Source: Chryseobacterium sp. MYb7 (GTDB lineage: Bacteria > Bacteroidota > Bacteroidia > Flavobacteriales > Weeksellaceae). From it: DNA of 64,000 bases. The position numbers were made by a program, and so were the translations under genes. Below the pieces are notes generated by a model. It was given only the letters and a program-made list of their open reading frames with translations, had not been told where the DNA came from and did no database searches. The number at the start of each line of letters is the position of its first letter. The first letter of the stretch is position 1. Shown one piece after another: positions 1 through 7,902 of the stretch. Location: the NCBI RefSeq assembly GCF_002979455.1, contig NZ_PCOU01000012.1, forward strand, positions 62,001 through 126,000, read 5' to 3'.

Positions 1-154
1 AGAACACGAAGGGTTTGTCAATGAAGTAAGAGATCATTTCCGTGCAAAATTGAGAGTAAGCCCGAAAATTGAAATCATAGACTTTGATATTCTGTCTAAA
101 ACAGTTTTTAATCCAAACAGCAGAAAACCAATTACTTTTATTGATTTGAGATGA
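1..154 (+). CDS. C-terminus of PaaK-like AMP-dependent ligase (partial)
   Basis: Only the last 50 codons are in the window, read from base 2 to the TGA at 152-154. The fragment ends in FIDLR and carries a VRDHFRAKLRVSPKIEI segment. This matches the small C-terminal lid domain of phenylacetate-CoA ligase/coenzyme F390 synthetase-type adenylating enzymes, which typically end in a VIDLR-like motif. Its place beside a tyrosine ammonia-lyase suggests the ligase that activates coumarate (or a similar aryl acid) for loading on an ACP in flexirubin synthesis. That role is inferred from context; the adenylation domain itself lies outside the window. Confidence 0.6.
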   Translation, partial: EHEGFVNEVRDHFRAKLRVSPKIEIIDFDILSKTVFNPNSRKPITFIDLR

Positions 155-193
155 AATTAAATCGAAAGAATAAATGATGGCCCCCTTTTTATA

Positions 194-201
194 TATCTTT
201 G
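194..201 (+). promoter_or_regulatory. Promoter -7 box TATCTTTG
   Basis: TATCTTTG matches the Bacteroidetes -7 consensus TAnnTTTG and lies 25 bases before the ATG at 227. No clear TTG -33 element is visible at the usual distance. Confidence 0.5.
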
Positions 202-226
202 GCGGCTTAAATATTATATATACACG

Positions 227-832
227 ATGAAAAAATTATTATTGTTGCTTTTTTTATCTATTGCAACCACAACTTTTGCCCAAAATAAAATTAATTTTGA
301 GCAAGGAAATTTTGACTTTTTAAAAGATCAAACTGAGGTAAATGTTCAATTGGTATTTGATAATGCAACTTATCAGGAAAAAAACTTTACAGAAGCTCAA
401 TATCTAGAAAACAGGGAGGCAGACATCACAGCAAAAAAAAACCAAGCTGTTTGGAAGAATTGGATTTATCAATGGGGACAGTTTAAAACATCTGAATATT
501 TGGACTATTTTCTTAAAGGGATCAATGGAAAATCAAAAAAAATAATTTTCAAAAAGGATGCACAGACAAAATATACTTTGATTGTTGATGCAAAATGGAT
601 TTATGCTGGTTGGTATGGCGGAATGATAGGTTCTCAGGAGGCAAAATTAACAGCAGATATGAAGTTTGTGGAAACTGATAATCCTTCAAAAGTGGTTATG
701 AAATTGCAGGCAGATAAAATAGGAGGTAAGCAAATGAATCAACAATTTGCATGGGAGTACGGAAGAATAGCTGCAGCTTATGAAGTTACTGGTAAAAAAT
801 TGGGAAAAGAAATTAAAGTAGCTACAAAATAA
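227..832 (+). CDS. Secreted protein of unknown function, paralogue 1
   Basis: A 201-residue protein with an N-terminal signal peptide (MKKLLLLLFLSIATTTFAQ, cleavage after FAQ or FA). I do not recognise a named domain. The next gene encodes a paralogue of exactly the same length. Both share LKDQTEVNV near residues 30-45, TEAQYLENR near 56-64, a Trp-rich centre (WKNWIYQWG) and EYGRIAAAYE.TG near the C-terminus. Its own -7 box and terminator make it a single-gene unit duplicated head-to-tail with the next one. The likely location is periplasm or outer-membrane face. A pigment-related job cannot be argued from sequence. Confidence 0.8.
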   Translation: MKKLLLLLFLSIATTTFAQNKINFEQGNFDFLKDQTEVNVQLVFDNATYQEKNFTEAQYLENREADITAKKNQAVWKNWIYQWGQFKTSEYLDYFLKGINGKSKKIIFKKDAQTKYTLIVDAKWIYAGWYGGMIGSQEAKLTADMKFVETDNPSKVVMKLQADKIGGKQMNQQFAWEYGRIAAAYEVTGKKLGKEIKVATK

Positions 833-837
833 CAAAA

Positions 838-867
838 AGCGGTCTGATAAATTCAGACTGTTTTTTT
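838..867 (+). terminator. Rho-independent terminator
   Basis: Inverted repeat CGGTCTGA (840-847) / TCAGACTG (853-860) is followed by seven T residues at 861-867, directly after the stop at 832. Confidence 0.8.
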
Positions 868-892
868 ATGGTCATTTATTAATAAAAGTAAA

Positions 893-900
893 TATCTTTG
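893..900 (+). promoter_or_regulatory. Promoter -7 box TATCTTTG
   Basis: This is the same TATCTTTG as upstream of the preceding paralogue, 28 bases before the ATG at 929. The duplicated gene therefore carried its promoter with it. No TTG -33 element is obvious. Confidence 0.5.
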
Positions 901-928
901 GGTTTTTAAAATAAAAAACTAATACCAT

Positions 929-1534
929 ATGAAAAAGTTATTCTTGCTGGTCTTTGTCATTATAATGACTACAGCTTTCGGACAAGAGAAAATGAAAATA
1001 GTTGCCGGAAGTCTTGGCGTTTTGAAAGATCAGACCGAAGTAAATGTTGAGGTTAAGTTTGAGAATGTTCTGTTTATGAAAGAAAATATTACAGAAGCTC
1101 AATACCTTGAAAACAGAAAAAAACAAGTTCTTGACAATCCTAAAAGAGGAGAAGAGGCCTGGAAAAAATGGATTGAAGAATGGGAAAAATATAAAAATGA
1201 GTATGCAAATTATTTTGCAAAAGGACTTAATAAGACGTATAAGAATATTTCATTTAAAAAAGATGCTTCTGCAAAATATACGCTGTTGGTAGAAACCCAT
1301 TGGATATTTCCGGGATGGCATGCGGGGCTTACTGCAATGACCGCTGAAATAACAGGTAAAATAAAACTGATAGAAACCAATAATCCTTCTGCTGTTTTAG
1401 CTGAAATAGAGCTTAAAAAGTTTGATAAATTTGTGCAGAATGAAGAATTTGTAATGGAGTACGGGAGAATAGCGGCAGCTTATGAATCTACTGGAAGATA
1501 TCTGGGAAGAGAAATCAAAAAATCTATGAAATAA
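929..1534 (+). CDS. Secreted protein of unknown function, paralogue 2
   Basis: A 201-residue paralogue of the preceding gene with a signal peptide (MKKLFLLVFVIIMTTAFGQ). It keeps the shared blocks LKDQTEVNVEV, TEAQYLENR, KKDASAKYTLLV and EYGRIAAAYESTG, with divergent sequence between them. It has its own TATCTTTG box and terminator, so it is probably transcribed alone. Function is unknown; the strict length conservation suggests both copies are functional. No domain name is claimed. Confidence 0.8.
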   Translation: MKKLFLLVFVIIMTTAFGQEKMKIVAGSLGVLKDQTEVNVEVKFENVLFMKENITEAQYLENRKKQVLDNPKRGEEAWKKWIEEWEKYKNEYANYFAKGLNKTYKNISFKKDASAKYTLLVETHWIFPGWHAGLTAMTAEITGKIKLIETNNPSAVLAEIELKKFDKFVQNEEFVMEYGRIAAAYESTGRYLGREIKKSMK

Positions 1535-1535
1535 C

Positions 1536-1568
1536 AAAAAACGGTCTGAAAATTCAGACCGTTTTTTT
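1536..1568. terminator. Bidirectional terminator
   Basis: The perfect stem CGGTCTGA (1542-1549) / TCAGACCG (1554-1561) is followed by T7 on the plus strand and preceded by an A-rich run (T-rich on the minus strand). It sits between convergent genes ending at 1534 and 1567 and can serve both. Confidence 0.8.
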
Positions 1569-2823
1569 ATGCTTGGTTTTGCTGTTCCTGTTTTTCTAAT
1601 TTGATCAGGTTGGCAAGATTTTTAATCACTGTATCATGCTTTTTCACAAAAGGATTGTCTTTATTCCAGACATAGCCTGCTAAAACAGCACAGATCTTTT
1701 TCTTTACGTCCGGGTTTTCCGGCTGGTGGAAAAATAATTCCTGAAGATTTCCCGTATACCATTCTTTTACATACGTGGTGAAAACATCCACACCATATAA
1801 AATATAATCTGAGTACTCTGTCTGCCAGTCAATTTTTTCGCCGTTTAATTGTCTTAATGCCAGTTTTGCCGCCAGCATTCCGGATTCTGTGGCAAAAGCC
1901 ATTCCCGAAGAAAATACAGGATCAAGGAATTCTGAAGCATTCCCCGTTAAAGCAAATCCGTCCCCGAATAAACTTTTAACCGAACATGAATAATCTTTCA
2001 GGTGTTTAGGTTCAAAAAGAAAATCTACCTCTCCAAAACGTTTTACATAATAATCTGAAAGAGAAATTGCCTTTCTTAAAGCTTCTGCAGCATCTCCGTT
2101 TTCAGATAATTTGTCAATATATTCAGTAGGACCTACAATTCCCACACTGGTATTTCCATTAGAAAAAGGAATAACCCAAAGCCATACTTCAGTTTCAATA
2201 ATGTCAAAAGAAATCAAAGTTCCTTCCTCTCCCGGTTCTCTGTTAATATCATTTACATGAGAGAAAATAGCAGAGTGAGGAGACAGTTTTGAAGGTTTTT
2301 CAAGGTCAAGCAGACGGGGAAGTACTCTTCCGTAGCCGCTGGAATCAATAACAAATTTAGCATGGATCTCTTTCGTTTCTCCATCTTTATTTCTTACTGT
2401 AGTCACAGAATTTGTACCATCAAACCTGATATCAATAACTTCGGTTTCAAACTCAAGATCAATCCCTTTATTAATTACCTCCTGAGCAAGAGTATTATCA
2501 AAATCAGCTCTCGGAACCTGCCAGGTCCAGTCCCAGCCTTCCCCGAATTTGTTGCTGAAATCAAAAATGCAGACCTCATCACCACGAAGGAAACGAGCCC
2601 CAAGCTTTTTTTCAAAGCCCATTTTGTCTAATGCAGGGAAAAGTCCGGCCTCCTCAAAGTGATCCATAACCCTTGGAATTAAGCTTTCTCCGACTACCAG
2701 CCTCGGGAATTTTGTCTTTTCAACTACTTTTACGCTGACGTTATTGTTCTTCAGGTACGAAGAAGACACGCATCCGGAGGGTCCGGCTCCGATTACAAGA
2801 ACGTCAACAGATTCTTTGCTCAT
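1567..2823 (-). CDS. FAD-dependent halogenase/monooxygenase-like oxidoreductase
   Basis: A 418-residue flavoprotein of the flavin-dependent halogenase/geranylgeranyl-reductase-like superfamily. The Rossmann motif GAGPSG is at residues 12-17. A FPR-x-x-x-GESL-x-P segment (39-50) is typical of phenol/pyrrole halogenase-like enzymes. WTWQVP at 99-104 is close to the halogenase signature WxWxIP, with Val for Ile. It is divergent from the tyrosine ammonia-lyase gene, and the two promoters overlap. The inferred role is hydroxylation or chlorination of the aryl ring of the pigment; sequence alone cannot tell which. Confidence 0.75.
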   Translation of the reverse strand: MSKESVDVLVIGAGPSGCVSSSYLKNNNVSVKVVEKTKFPRLVVGESLIPRVMDHFEEAGLFPALDKMGFEKKLGARFLRGDEVCIFDFSNKFGEGWDWTWQVPRADFDNTLAQEVINKGIDLEFETEVIDIRFDGTNSVTTVRNKDGETKEIHAKFVIDSSGYGRVLPRLLDLEKPSKLSPHSAIFSHVNDINREPGEEGTLISFDIIETEVWLWVIPFSNGNTSVGIVGPTEYIDKLSENGDAAEALRKAISLSDYYVKRFGEVDFLFEPKHLKDYSCSVKSLFGDGFALTGNASEFLDPVFSSGMAFATESGMLAAKLALRQLNGEKIDWQTEYSDYILYGVDVFTTYVKEWYTGNLQELFFHQPENPDVKKKICAVLAGYVWNKDNPFVKKHDTVIKNLANLIKLEKQEQQNQA

Positions 2824-2825
2824 CT

Positions 2826-2860
2826 TTGATTTTTTATTTTAATAATAACTTTTATCTTTG
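2826..2860 (+). promoter_or_regulatory. Promoter for the tyrosine ammonia-lyase operon
   Basis: TATCTTTG at 2853-2860 fits TAnnTTTG. A TTG at 2826-2828 is 24 bases upstream, slightly longer than the usual spacer. The box lies three bases from the minus-strand -7 box, so divergent transcription starts back to back. Confidence 0.45.
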
Positions 2861-2863
2861 CCG

Positions 2864-2896
2864 CAAAATTAGTGACAAATAATTAATATTTTACAA
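2864..2896 (-). promoter_or_regulatory. Promoter for the flavoprotein gene (minus strand)
   Basis: On the minus strand, TTG (2896-2894), a 22-base spacer and TAATTTTG (2871-2864) fit the flavobacterial TTG-N17-23-TAnnTTTG consensus, with the ATG at 2823. Confidence 0.5.
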
Positions 2897-2921
2897 AATT
2901 ATCAACTATTACTTTTAATTG

Positions 2922-4442
2922 ATGAAAATAAATAACTTTTTAGAACTGAAAGACTTTCAAAAAATTATCATTGAGAATGAAAAAATAGAACTGGATGAAT
3001 CACTTTTGTCAAGAGTAGATAAAAGTTTTCAGTTTTTAAAAGAGTTTTCAAAAAACAAAGTAATATATGGTGTGAACACCGGTTTTGGGCCGATGGCTCA
3101 GTTTAAAATCAGTGATGAAGATACACACCAGCTTCAGTATAACCTTATCAGAAGCCATTCTTCAGGAATCGGAAACCCTTTACCTGCAGAAGAAGTAAAA
3201 GCATGTATGCTGGCAAGACTGAATACCTTGTCACTAGGGAATTCGGGAGTGCATCAGTCTGTCATTTATCTTCTTCAGGAACTGATCAATAGAGATATTA
3301 TTCCATTGATCTTTGAACATGGAGGAGTAGGAGCAAGCGGTGACCTTGTTCAGCTGGCCCACCTGGCTTTGGTATTGATTGGAGAAGGAGAAGTTTTTTA
3401 TAAAGGAGAAAGAAAATCTACCAAAGACGTTTTTGAAACGGAAGGATTAGAACCGATAAAAGTAGAGATCCGTGAAGGTCTTGCTTTGATGAACGGAACT
3501 TCCGTAATGTCAGGGATTGGTATTGTGAATGCTTATAAAGCGAATCAGCTTACAGATATTTCCCTAAGACTTTCTTGTGCAATCAATGAAATTGTACAGG
3601 CTTATGATGATCACTTGTCAGAAGCATTGAACGGAACGAAAAGACATTATGGTCAGCAGAAAGTAGCAGAAAGAATGCGTGCTCACCTGGCAGACAGTAA
3701 ACTGATCAGAAAAAGAGAAGATCACCTTTATACCCACTTCGAAGAACAGGAAAAAGTATTCAAGGAAAAAGTTCAGGAATATTATTCTTTAAGATGTGTA
3801 CCTCAGATTTTAGGTCCGGTATTGGATACATTGGAATATACAGAGAAAGTTCTTGAAAATGAGATCAATTCAGCGAATGATAATCCAATTATCAATGTTG
3901 AAGACCAGCATGTTTATCATGGAGGGAACTTCCATGGTGATTATATCTCTCTGGAAATGGACAAACTGAAAATTGTGGTAACCAAACTGACCATGCTTGC
4001 AGAAAGACAGTTAAACTATCTTCTCAATGCTAAAATCAATGAAATTTTGCCTCCTTTTGTGAATTTAGGTAAATTAGGCTTCAATTTCGGGATGCAGGGG
4101 GTGCAGTTTACGGCAACTTCTACTACGGCAGAAAGCCAGATGCTGTCGAACTCTATGTATGTTCACAGTATTCCAAACAATAATGATAATCAGGATATCG
4201 TTAGTATGGGTACAAATGCAGCAGTGATTTGCAGAAAAGTCATTGAAAATGCTTTTGAAGTATTGGCCATTGAGGCTATTACGATTATTCAGGCTGTAGA
4301 ATATCTTGGATTCCAGGATCAAGTTTCATCATCTACAAAAGAACTGTATGATGATATCAGAAAGATTATTCCTGCTTTCTCCGATGATATGGTAATGTAT
4401 CCATATCTGGAAGGCGTAAAGAAATATCTGAAGGGAATGTAA
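2922..4442 (+). CDS. Tyrosine ammonia-lyase (aromatic amino acid lyase, MIO enzyme)
   Basis: A 506-residue lyase of the HAL/PAL/TAL family that converts L-tyrosine to p-coumarate and ammonia, the starter acid for aryl polyenes. The Ala-Ser-Gly triad that forms the MIO cofactor is at residues 138-140 in GGVGASGDL. The substrate-selectivity region reads RSHSSG, with the His expected of tyrosine-using enzymes (PALs have Phe). As I recall it, the Flavobacterium johnsoniae TAL of the flexirubin locus is very similar over the whole length. An upstream in-frame TTG exists at 2919, but the ATG at 2922 is the better start. It is first in the plus-strand pigment operon. Confidence 0.93.
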   Translation: MKINNFLELKDFQKIIIENEKIELDESLLSRVDKSFQFLKEFSKNKVIYGVNTGFGPMAQFKISDEDTHQLQYNLIRSHSSGIGNPLPAEEVKACMLARLNTLSLGNSGVHQSVIYLLQELINRDIIPLIFEHGGVGASGDLVQLAHLALVLIGEGEVFYKGERKSTKDVFETEGLEPIKVEIREGLALMNGTSVMSGIGIVNAYKANQLTDISLRLSCAINEIVQAYDDHLSEALNGTKRHYGQQKVAERMRAHLADSKLIRKREDHLYTHFEEQEKVFKEKVQEYYSLRCVPQILGPVLDTLEYTEKVLENEINSANDNPIINVEDQHVYHGGNFHGDYISLEMDKLKIVVTKLTMLAERQLNYLLNAKINEILPPFVNLGKLGFNFGMQGVQFTATSTTAESQMLSNSMYVHSIPNNNDNQDIVSMGTNAAVICRKVIENAFEVLAIEAITIIQAVEYLGFQDQVSSSTKELYDDIRKIIPAFSDDMVMYPYLEGVKKYLKGM

Positions 4443-4524
4443 CTATTAGCTGCCATGAATTGTCTTTTAAAGAAAGGTATACAACTCAACTTAAAAAAAC
4501 TAAAAACGATATAAACACTAACGC

Positions 4525-5256
4525 ATGAAATGTGCAATTGTAACAGGAGGCTCCAGAGGAATCGGGAGAGCAATCTGTATAAAACTGGCTGAAGAGAAAA
4601 ACTATCACATTCTTATCAACTACGCTTCAAACGAAACGGCAGCAAACGAAACATTGGCTAAAGTGAAAGAATCGGGAGCTACTGGAGAAATCCTTAAATT
4701 TGATGTAGGAAATACCGAAGAAACCCAAGCTGTTTTAACGGAATGGCAGGAGAAAAATCCTGACGCGGTGGTAGAAGTAATCGTTAATAATGCCGGAATC
4801 ACAAGAGACGGTCTTTTTATGTGGATGCAGAAAGAAGACTGGAACGATGTGATCAATACAAGTCTGGACGGATTCTTCAATGTAACCAATTTCTTTATCC
4901 AAAAGCTGCTTCGCAACAAATACGGAAGAATCATCAATATGGTTTCCGTATCAGGAGTAAAAGGAACCGCGGGTCAGACTAATTATTCTGCCGCAAAAGG
5001 AGCTTTGGTAGGTGCTACAAAAGCTCTTGCTCAGGAAGTTGCCAAAAGAAATGTTACCGTAAATGCTGTAGCTCCAGGTTTCATCAAAACAGATATGACT
5101 CAGGATTTTAATGAAGAAGAACTGAAAGCAATGATTCCGGCCAACAGATTCGGGGAAGCAGAAGAAGTGGCAGATCTTGTAGCATTTTTAGCATCTAAAA
5201 AATCTTCTTACATTACAGGAGAAGTGATTAATATTAACGGAGGAATTTATTCATAA
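4525..5256 (+). CDS. 3-oxoacyl-ACP reductase (FabG-like SDR)
   Basis: A 243-residue classical short-chain dehydrogenase. It has the NADPH motif GGSRGIG (8-14), NNAG (88-91), catalytic Ser141, Tyr154 and Lys158 (YSAAK), and the C-terminal PGFIKTDM and INGG blocks. It would reduce the beta-keto group after each condensation in polyene synthesis. It is followed by a ketosynthase gene with a one-base gap, so co-expression is near certain. Placement within the pigment operon, rather than with primary fab genes, argues for a dedicated ketoreductase. Confidence 0.92.
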   Translation: MKCAIVTGGSRGIGRAICIKLAEEKNYHILINYASNETAANETLAKVKESGATGEILKFDVGNTEETQAVLTEWQEKNPDAVVEVIVNNAGITRDGLFMWMQKEDWNDVINTSLDGFFNVTNFFIQKLLRNKYGRIINMVSVSGVKGTAGQTNYSAAKGALVGATKALAQEVAKRNVTVNAVAPGFIKTDMTQDFNEEELKAMIPANRFGEAEEVADLVAFLASKKSSYITGEVININGGIYS

Positions 5257-5257
5257 C

Positions 5258-6478
5258 ATGGAAAATAGGGTTGTAATTACCGGAATGGGAATTTATTCCT
5301 GCATCGGGACGTCTTTAGAAGAGGTCAGGGAATCCCTATATCAAGGAAAATCCGGTATTGTTTTAGATCCAGACAGAAAAGAATTCGGTTTCAGATCTGG
5401 TCTTACAGGAGTTGTTCCGAAACCCGATCTGAAAAACCTTTTAAACAGACGCCAGCGTATCAGTATGGGAGAAGAAAGCGAATATGCTTACCTTGCTACC
5501 ATTGATGCTTTAAAACAGGCGAATCTGAATGAAGAATTCTTAGATTCTCATGAAGTGGGAATCCTATATGGAAACGACAGTGTTTCCCAGGCAGTCGTAG
5601 AATCTATCGACATTGCAAGGGAAAAGAAAGATACAACATTGATGGGATCGGGAGCGATCTTCAAATCAATGAACTCAACCGTAACGATGAACCTTTCAAC
5701 TATTTTTAAACTGAAAGGAATCAATCTTACCATCAGTGCAGCCTGTGCAAGTGGATCTCATTCTCTAGGACTGGCTTATATGATGATCAAAAATGGTTTT
5801 CAGGACATGATTATCTGTGGCGGAGCTCAGGAAACCAACAAGTATTCCATGGCAAGCTTTGACGGATTGGGAGTATTTTCTGCCAAAGAAGATGAACCCA
5901 CAAAAGCATCCAGACCTTTCGATGCAGAAAGAGACGGATTGATCCCAAGTGGTGGCGCAGCCAGTCTGATTGTAGAAAGCTTAGAATCTGCCCAAAGAAG
6001 AGGGGCTCCGATCATTGCAGAGATTATCGGGTATGGTTTCTCTTCAAACGGAGGACATATTTCAACACCCAATGTGGACGGCCCGGCTTTAGCAATGGAC
6101 AGAGCGTTAAAGCAGTCAGGATTAAAAGCTTCAGACATCGATTATATCAATGCTCATGCAACTTCTACTCCGATTGGTGATGCCAACGAAGCAAAAGCAA
6201 TCTATGAAATTTTCGGGAGTGAAGTTCCGGTAAGTTCTACGAAATCGATGACCGGACACGAGTGCTGGATGGCAGGTGCAAGTGAAGTTATCTACTCCAT
6301 TCTGATGATGCAGAATGATTTTGTAGCTCCAAATATTAACCTGGAAAATCCTGATAACGAGGCGCAAAAGATAAATTTAGTCGCAAAAACAAAAAATCAA
6401 AAAATTGATGTATTTTTGTCGAATTCTTTTGGGTTTGGGGGAACCAATTCTGCACTAATAGTTAAAAAATTTGATTAA
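5258..6478 (+). CDS. Beta-ketoacyl-ACP synthase (KAS II type), pigment cluster
   Basis: A 406-residue condensing enzyme with the thiolase fold and an intact catalytic set: Cys163 (SAACASGS), His300 (NAHATSTP), Lys329 and His334 (STKSMTGH). The C-terminus ends in SFGFGGTNSALIV as in KAS I/II enzymes. It is the first of three catalytically complete ketosynthases in the locus. It is translationally close to the reductase upstream and the ACP downstream. The likely role is a specific elongation step, such as priming with the aryl starter. Confidence 0.9.
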   Translation: MENRVVITGMGIYSCIGTSLEEVRESLYQGKSGIVLDPDRKEFGFRSGLTGVVPKPDLKNLLNRRQRISMGEESEYAYLATIDALKQANLNEEFLDSHEVGILYGNDSVSQAVVESIDIAREKKDTTLMGSGAIFKSMNSTVTMNLSTIFKLKGINLTISAACASGSHSLGLAYMMIKNGFQDMIICGGAQETNKYSMASFDGLGVFSAKEDEPTKASRPFDAERDGLIPSGGAASLIVESLESAQRRGAPIIAEIIGYGFSSNGGHISTPNVDGPALAMDRALKQSGLKASDIDYINAHATSTPIGDANEAKAIYEIFGSEVPVSSTKSMTGHECWMAGASEVIYSILMMQNDFVAPNINLENPDNEAQKINLVAKTKNQKIDVFLSNSFGFGGTNSALIVKKFD

Positions 6479-6482
6479 AAAC

Positions 6483-6737
6483 ATGGAAAGGGAAAAAATA
6501 GTTGCCATTGTTAATGATTTTCTGGTCAATGAATTCGAGGTTGATGGAGATGAAATCAGTAATGATGCCAACCTTAAAAATACATTAGGCTTAGACAGCC
6601 TGGATTATATCGACATGGTAGTCGTAATCGAATCTAATTTCGGAGTGAAATTAGGAGAAGCAGATTTCAAGAAAATGATAACATTTGATGATTTCTATAC
6701 AACGATTGAACATAAGATTGCTGAAAAAAACGCTTAG
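6483..6737 (+). CDS. Acyl carrier protein 1
   Basis: An 84-residue acidic helical protein with the phosphopantetheine site LGLDSLDYID, modified Ser39. The in-frame TTG at 6471 overlaps the ketosynthase; the ATG at 6483 gives the normal ACP N-terminus (MEREKIVAIV). It would carry the growing aryl-polyene chain for the adjacent ketosynthase and reductase. A second, different ACP is encoded in the minus-strand arm. Confidence 0.92.
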   Translation: MEREKIVAIVNDFLVNEFEVDGDEISNDANLKNTLGLDSLDYIDMVVVIESNFGVKLGEADFKKMITFDDFYTTIEHKIAEKNA

Positions 6738-6769
6738 TTATTAAGTAAATCTTTATTCTATAAAAAGTG

Positions 6770-6832
6770 CCAATGTAATAATATCGCAGCGATCTGATAA
6801 CAGACGCTTTAAAAAAGGTATTGCTACATTGG
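6770..6832 (+). promoter_or_regulatory. Nested hairpin between ACP and acyltransferase genes
   Basis: The outer arms CCAATGTAATAATATC (6770-6785) and GGTATTGCTACATTGG (6817-6832) form a 16-pair stem with one mismatch and two G-U pairs. Inside it, AGCG-a-TCTG (6788-6796) pairs with CAGACGCT (6801-6808) around an ATAA loop. There is no T-run after it, so it is not a standard terminator. It could be an RNA processing or stability element within the operon. Confidence 0.6.
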
Positions 6833-6857
6833 TTCTCTGTTATAATAAATTCTATAT

Positions 6858-7742
6858 ATGAACAAGTGGAAAGGTAAATCTAAAGGAACAGTACTCGGAT
6901 ACAGAATATTCGTCTGGTGTATTAGAAATATCGGAATCAGAAGTTCATATGGCGTGCTTTACTTTGTGGCAGCCTATTACTCATTATTCCAGAAGAAAAG
7001 CAACCAATACATTCTTTACTACTTTCAGAAAAGACTGAACTACGGATACTGGAAATCCAAAGCTTCTATATTTAAAAGCTATTTTACTTTCGGGAAAGTT
7101 CTGATTGATAAAACTGCTATTTCTGCCGGGCTCAGAGAAAAATATACTTATGAGTTTGACGGCATTGAAAACCTCAGAAATCTTTTAGCAGCCAAAAAAG
7201 GAGGGGTGCTGATCAGTGCGCATATCGGTAATTTTGAAATTGCTGAACATTTTTTCGCAGATATTGACTTCGACTGTCAGATCAATCTGGTGACTACAGA
7301 TCAGGAAGTAACCGTAATTAAGGAATATCTGGAAAGTGTTGCTGTAAAAGAGAGCAATATTAAGTTCATTTATGTTAAAGAAGACATGTCGCATATCTTT
7401 GAGATCAATAAAGCATTGTCTGAGAATGAATTGATCTGCTTTACAGGAGACCGTTATTTTGAAGGATCCAAATATCTGGAAGCTGAATTGCTTGGAAAAA
7501 GTGCCAAATTTCCGGCTGGACCATTTCTGATTGCCTCTAGATTAGGCGTTCCCGTAGTATATGTTTATGTGATGAAGGAAAAGAATCTTCATTACCATCT
7601 GTATGCAAGAGTAGCCCAGAATATCAAAAACCGTGATTCACAGGGACTTTTACAGTCTTATGTTGATAATCTTGAAACCATGGTGAAAAAATATCCCCTT
7701 CAATGGTTTAATTATTTTGATTTTTGGGATGATGTTGATTAA
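6858..7742 (+). CDS. LpxL/HtrB-like lysophospholipid acyltransferase family protein
   Basis: A 294-residue protein related to lipid A late acyltransferases. The core motif is AHIGNFE, giving the H-x4-E dyad His122/Glu127. A conserved downstream block contains TGDRYFEG and FPAGPFLIASRLG. The N-terminal 40 residues are hydrophobic and basic, consistent with inner-membrane association. Enzymes of this family are common in aryl-polyene loci, where they may acylate the pigment or its lipid anchor. It is one of several candidates for the ester-forming acyltransferase. Confidence 0.8.
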   Translation: MNKWKGKSKGTVLGYRIFVWCIRNIGIRSSYGVLYFVAAYYSLFQKKSNQYILYYFQKRLNYGYWKSKASIFKSYFTFGKVLIDKTAISAGLREKYTYEFDGIENLRNLLAAKKGGVLISAHIGNFEIAEHFFADIDFDCQINLVTTDQEVTVIKEYLESVAVKESNIKFIYVKEDMSHIFEINKALSENELICFTGDRYFEGSKYLEAELLGKSAKFPAGPFLIASRLGVPVVYVYVMKEKNLHYHLYARVAQNIKNRDSQGLLQSYVDNLETMVKKYPLQWFNYFDFWDDVD

Positions 7743-7803
7743 TTTTTCTATTTTTATCCCATAAAAACGAATAAAAAACTAAAAACCATTAAGATTTACT
7801 GAG

Positions 7804-7867
7804 ATTTAAGATCAACAATGAAATTTCTATGCTTACTTTACTAAAGTAATCTTTAAATATCTTAAAT
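7804..7867 (+). repeat. Nested inverted repeat before the oxidoreductase gene
   Basis: The outer arms ATTTAAGAT (7804-7812) and ATCTTAAAT (7859-7867) enclose the palindrome TTACTTT-ACT-AAAGTAA (7833-7849). It lies in the 160-base gap upstream of the TTG-initiated oxidoreductase. It may be an operator or an RNA hairpin; the sequence is AT-rich, so chance is possible. Confidence 0.4.
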
Positions 7868-7902
7868 TCCCTGTTTCTTAATTATTAAAAGCACATTCTC
7901 TT

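Noticed and set aside
2919-2924. TTG start three bases before the tyrosine ammonia-lyase ATG
   Set aside because: The next codon is ATG and gives the expected N-terminus; no reason to prefer TTG.
6471-6482. Earlier TTG start for the first ACP
   Set aside because: It overlaps the ketosynthase stop and adds residues not typical of an ACP; ATG 6483 is sufficient.
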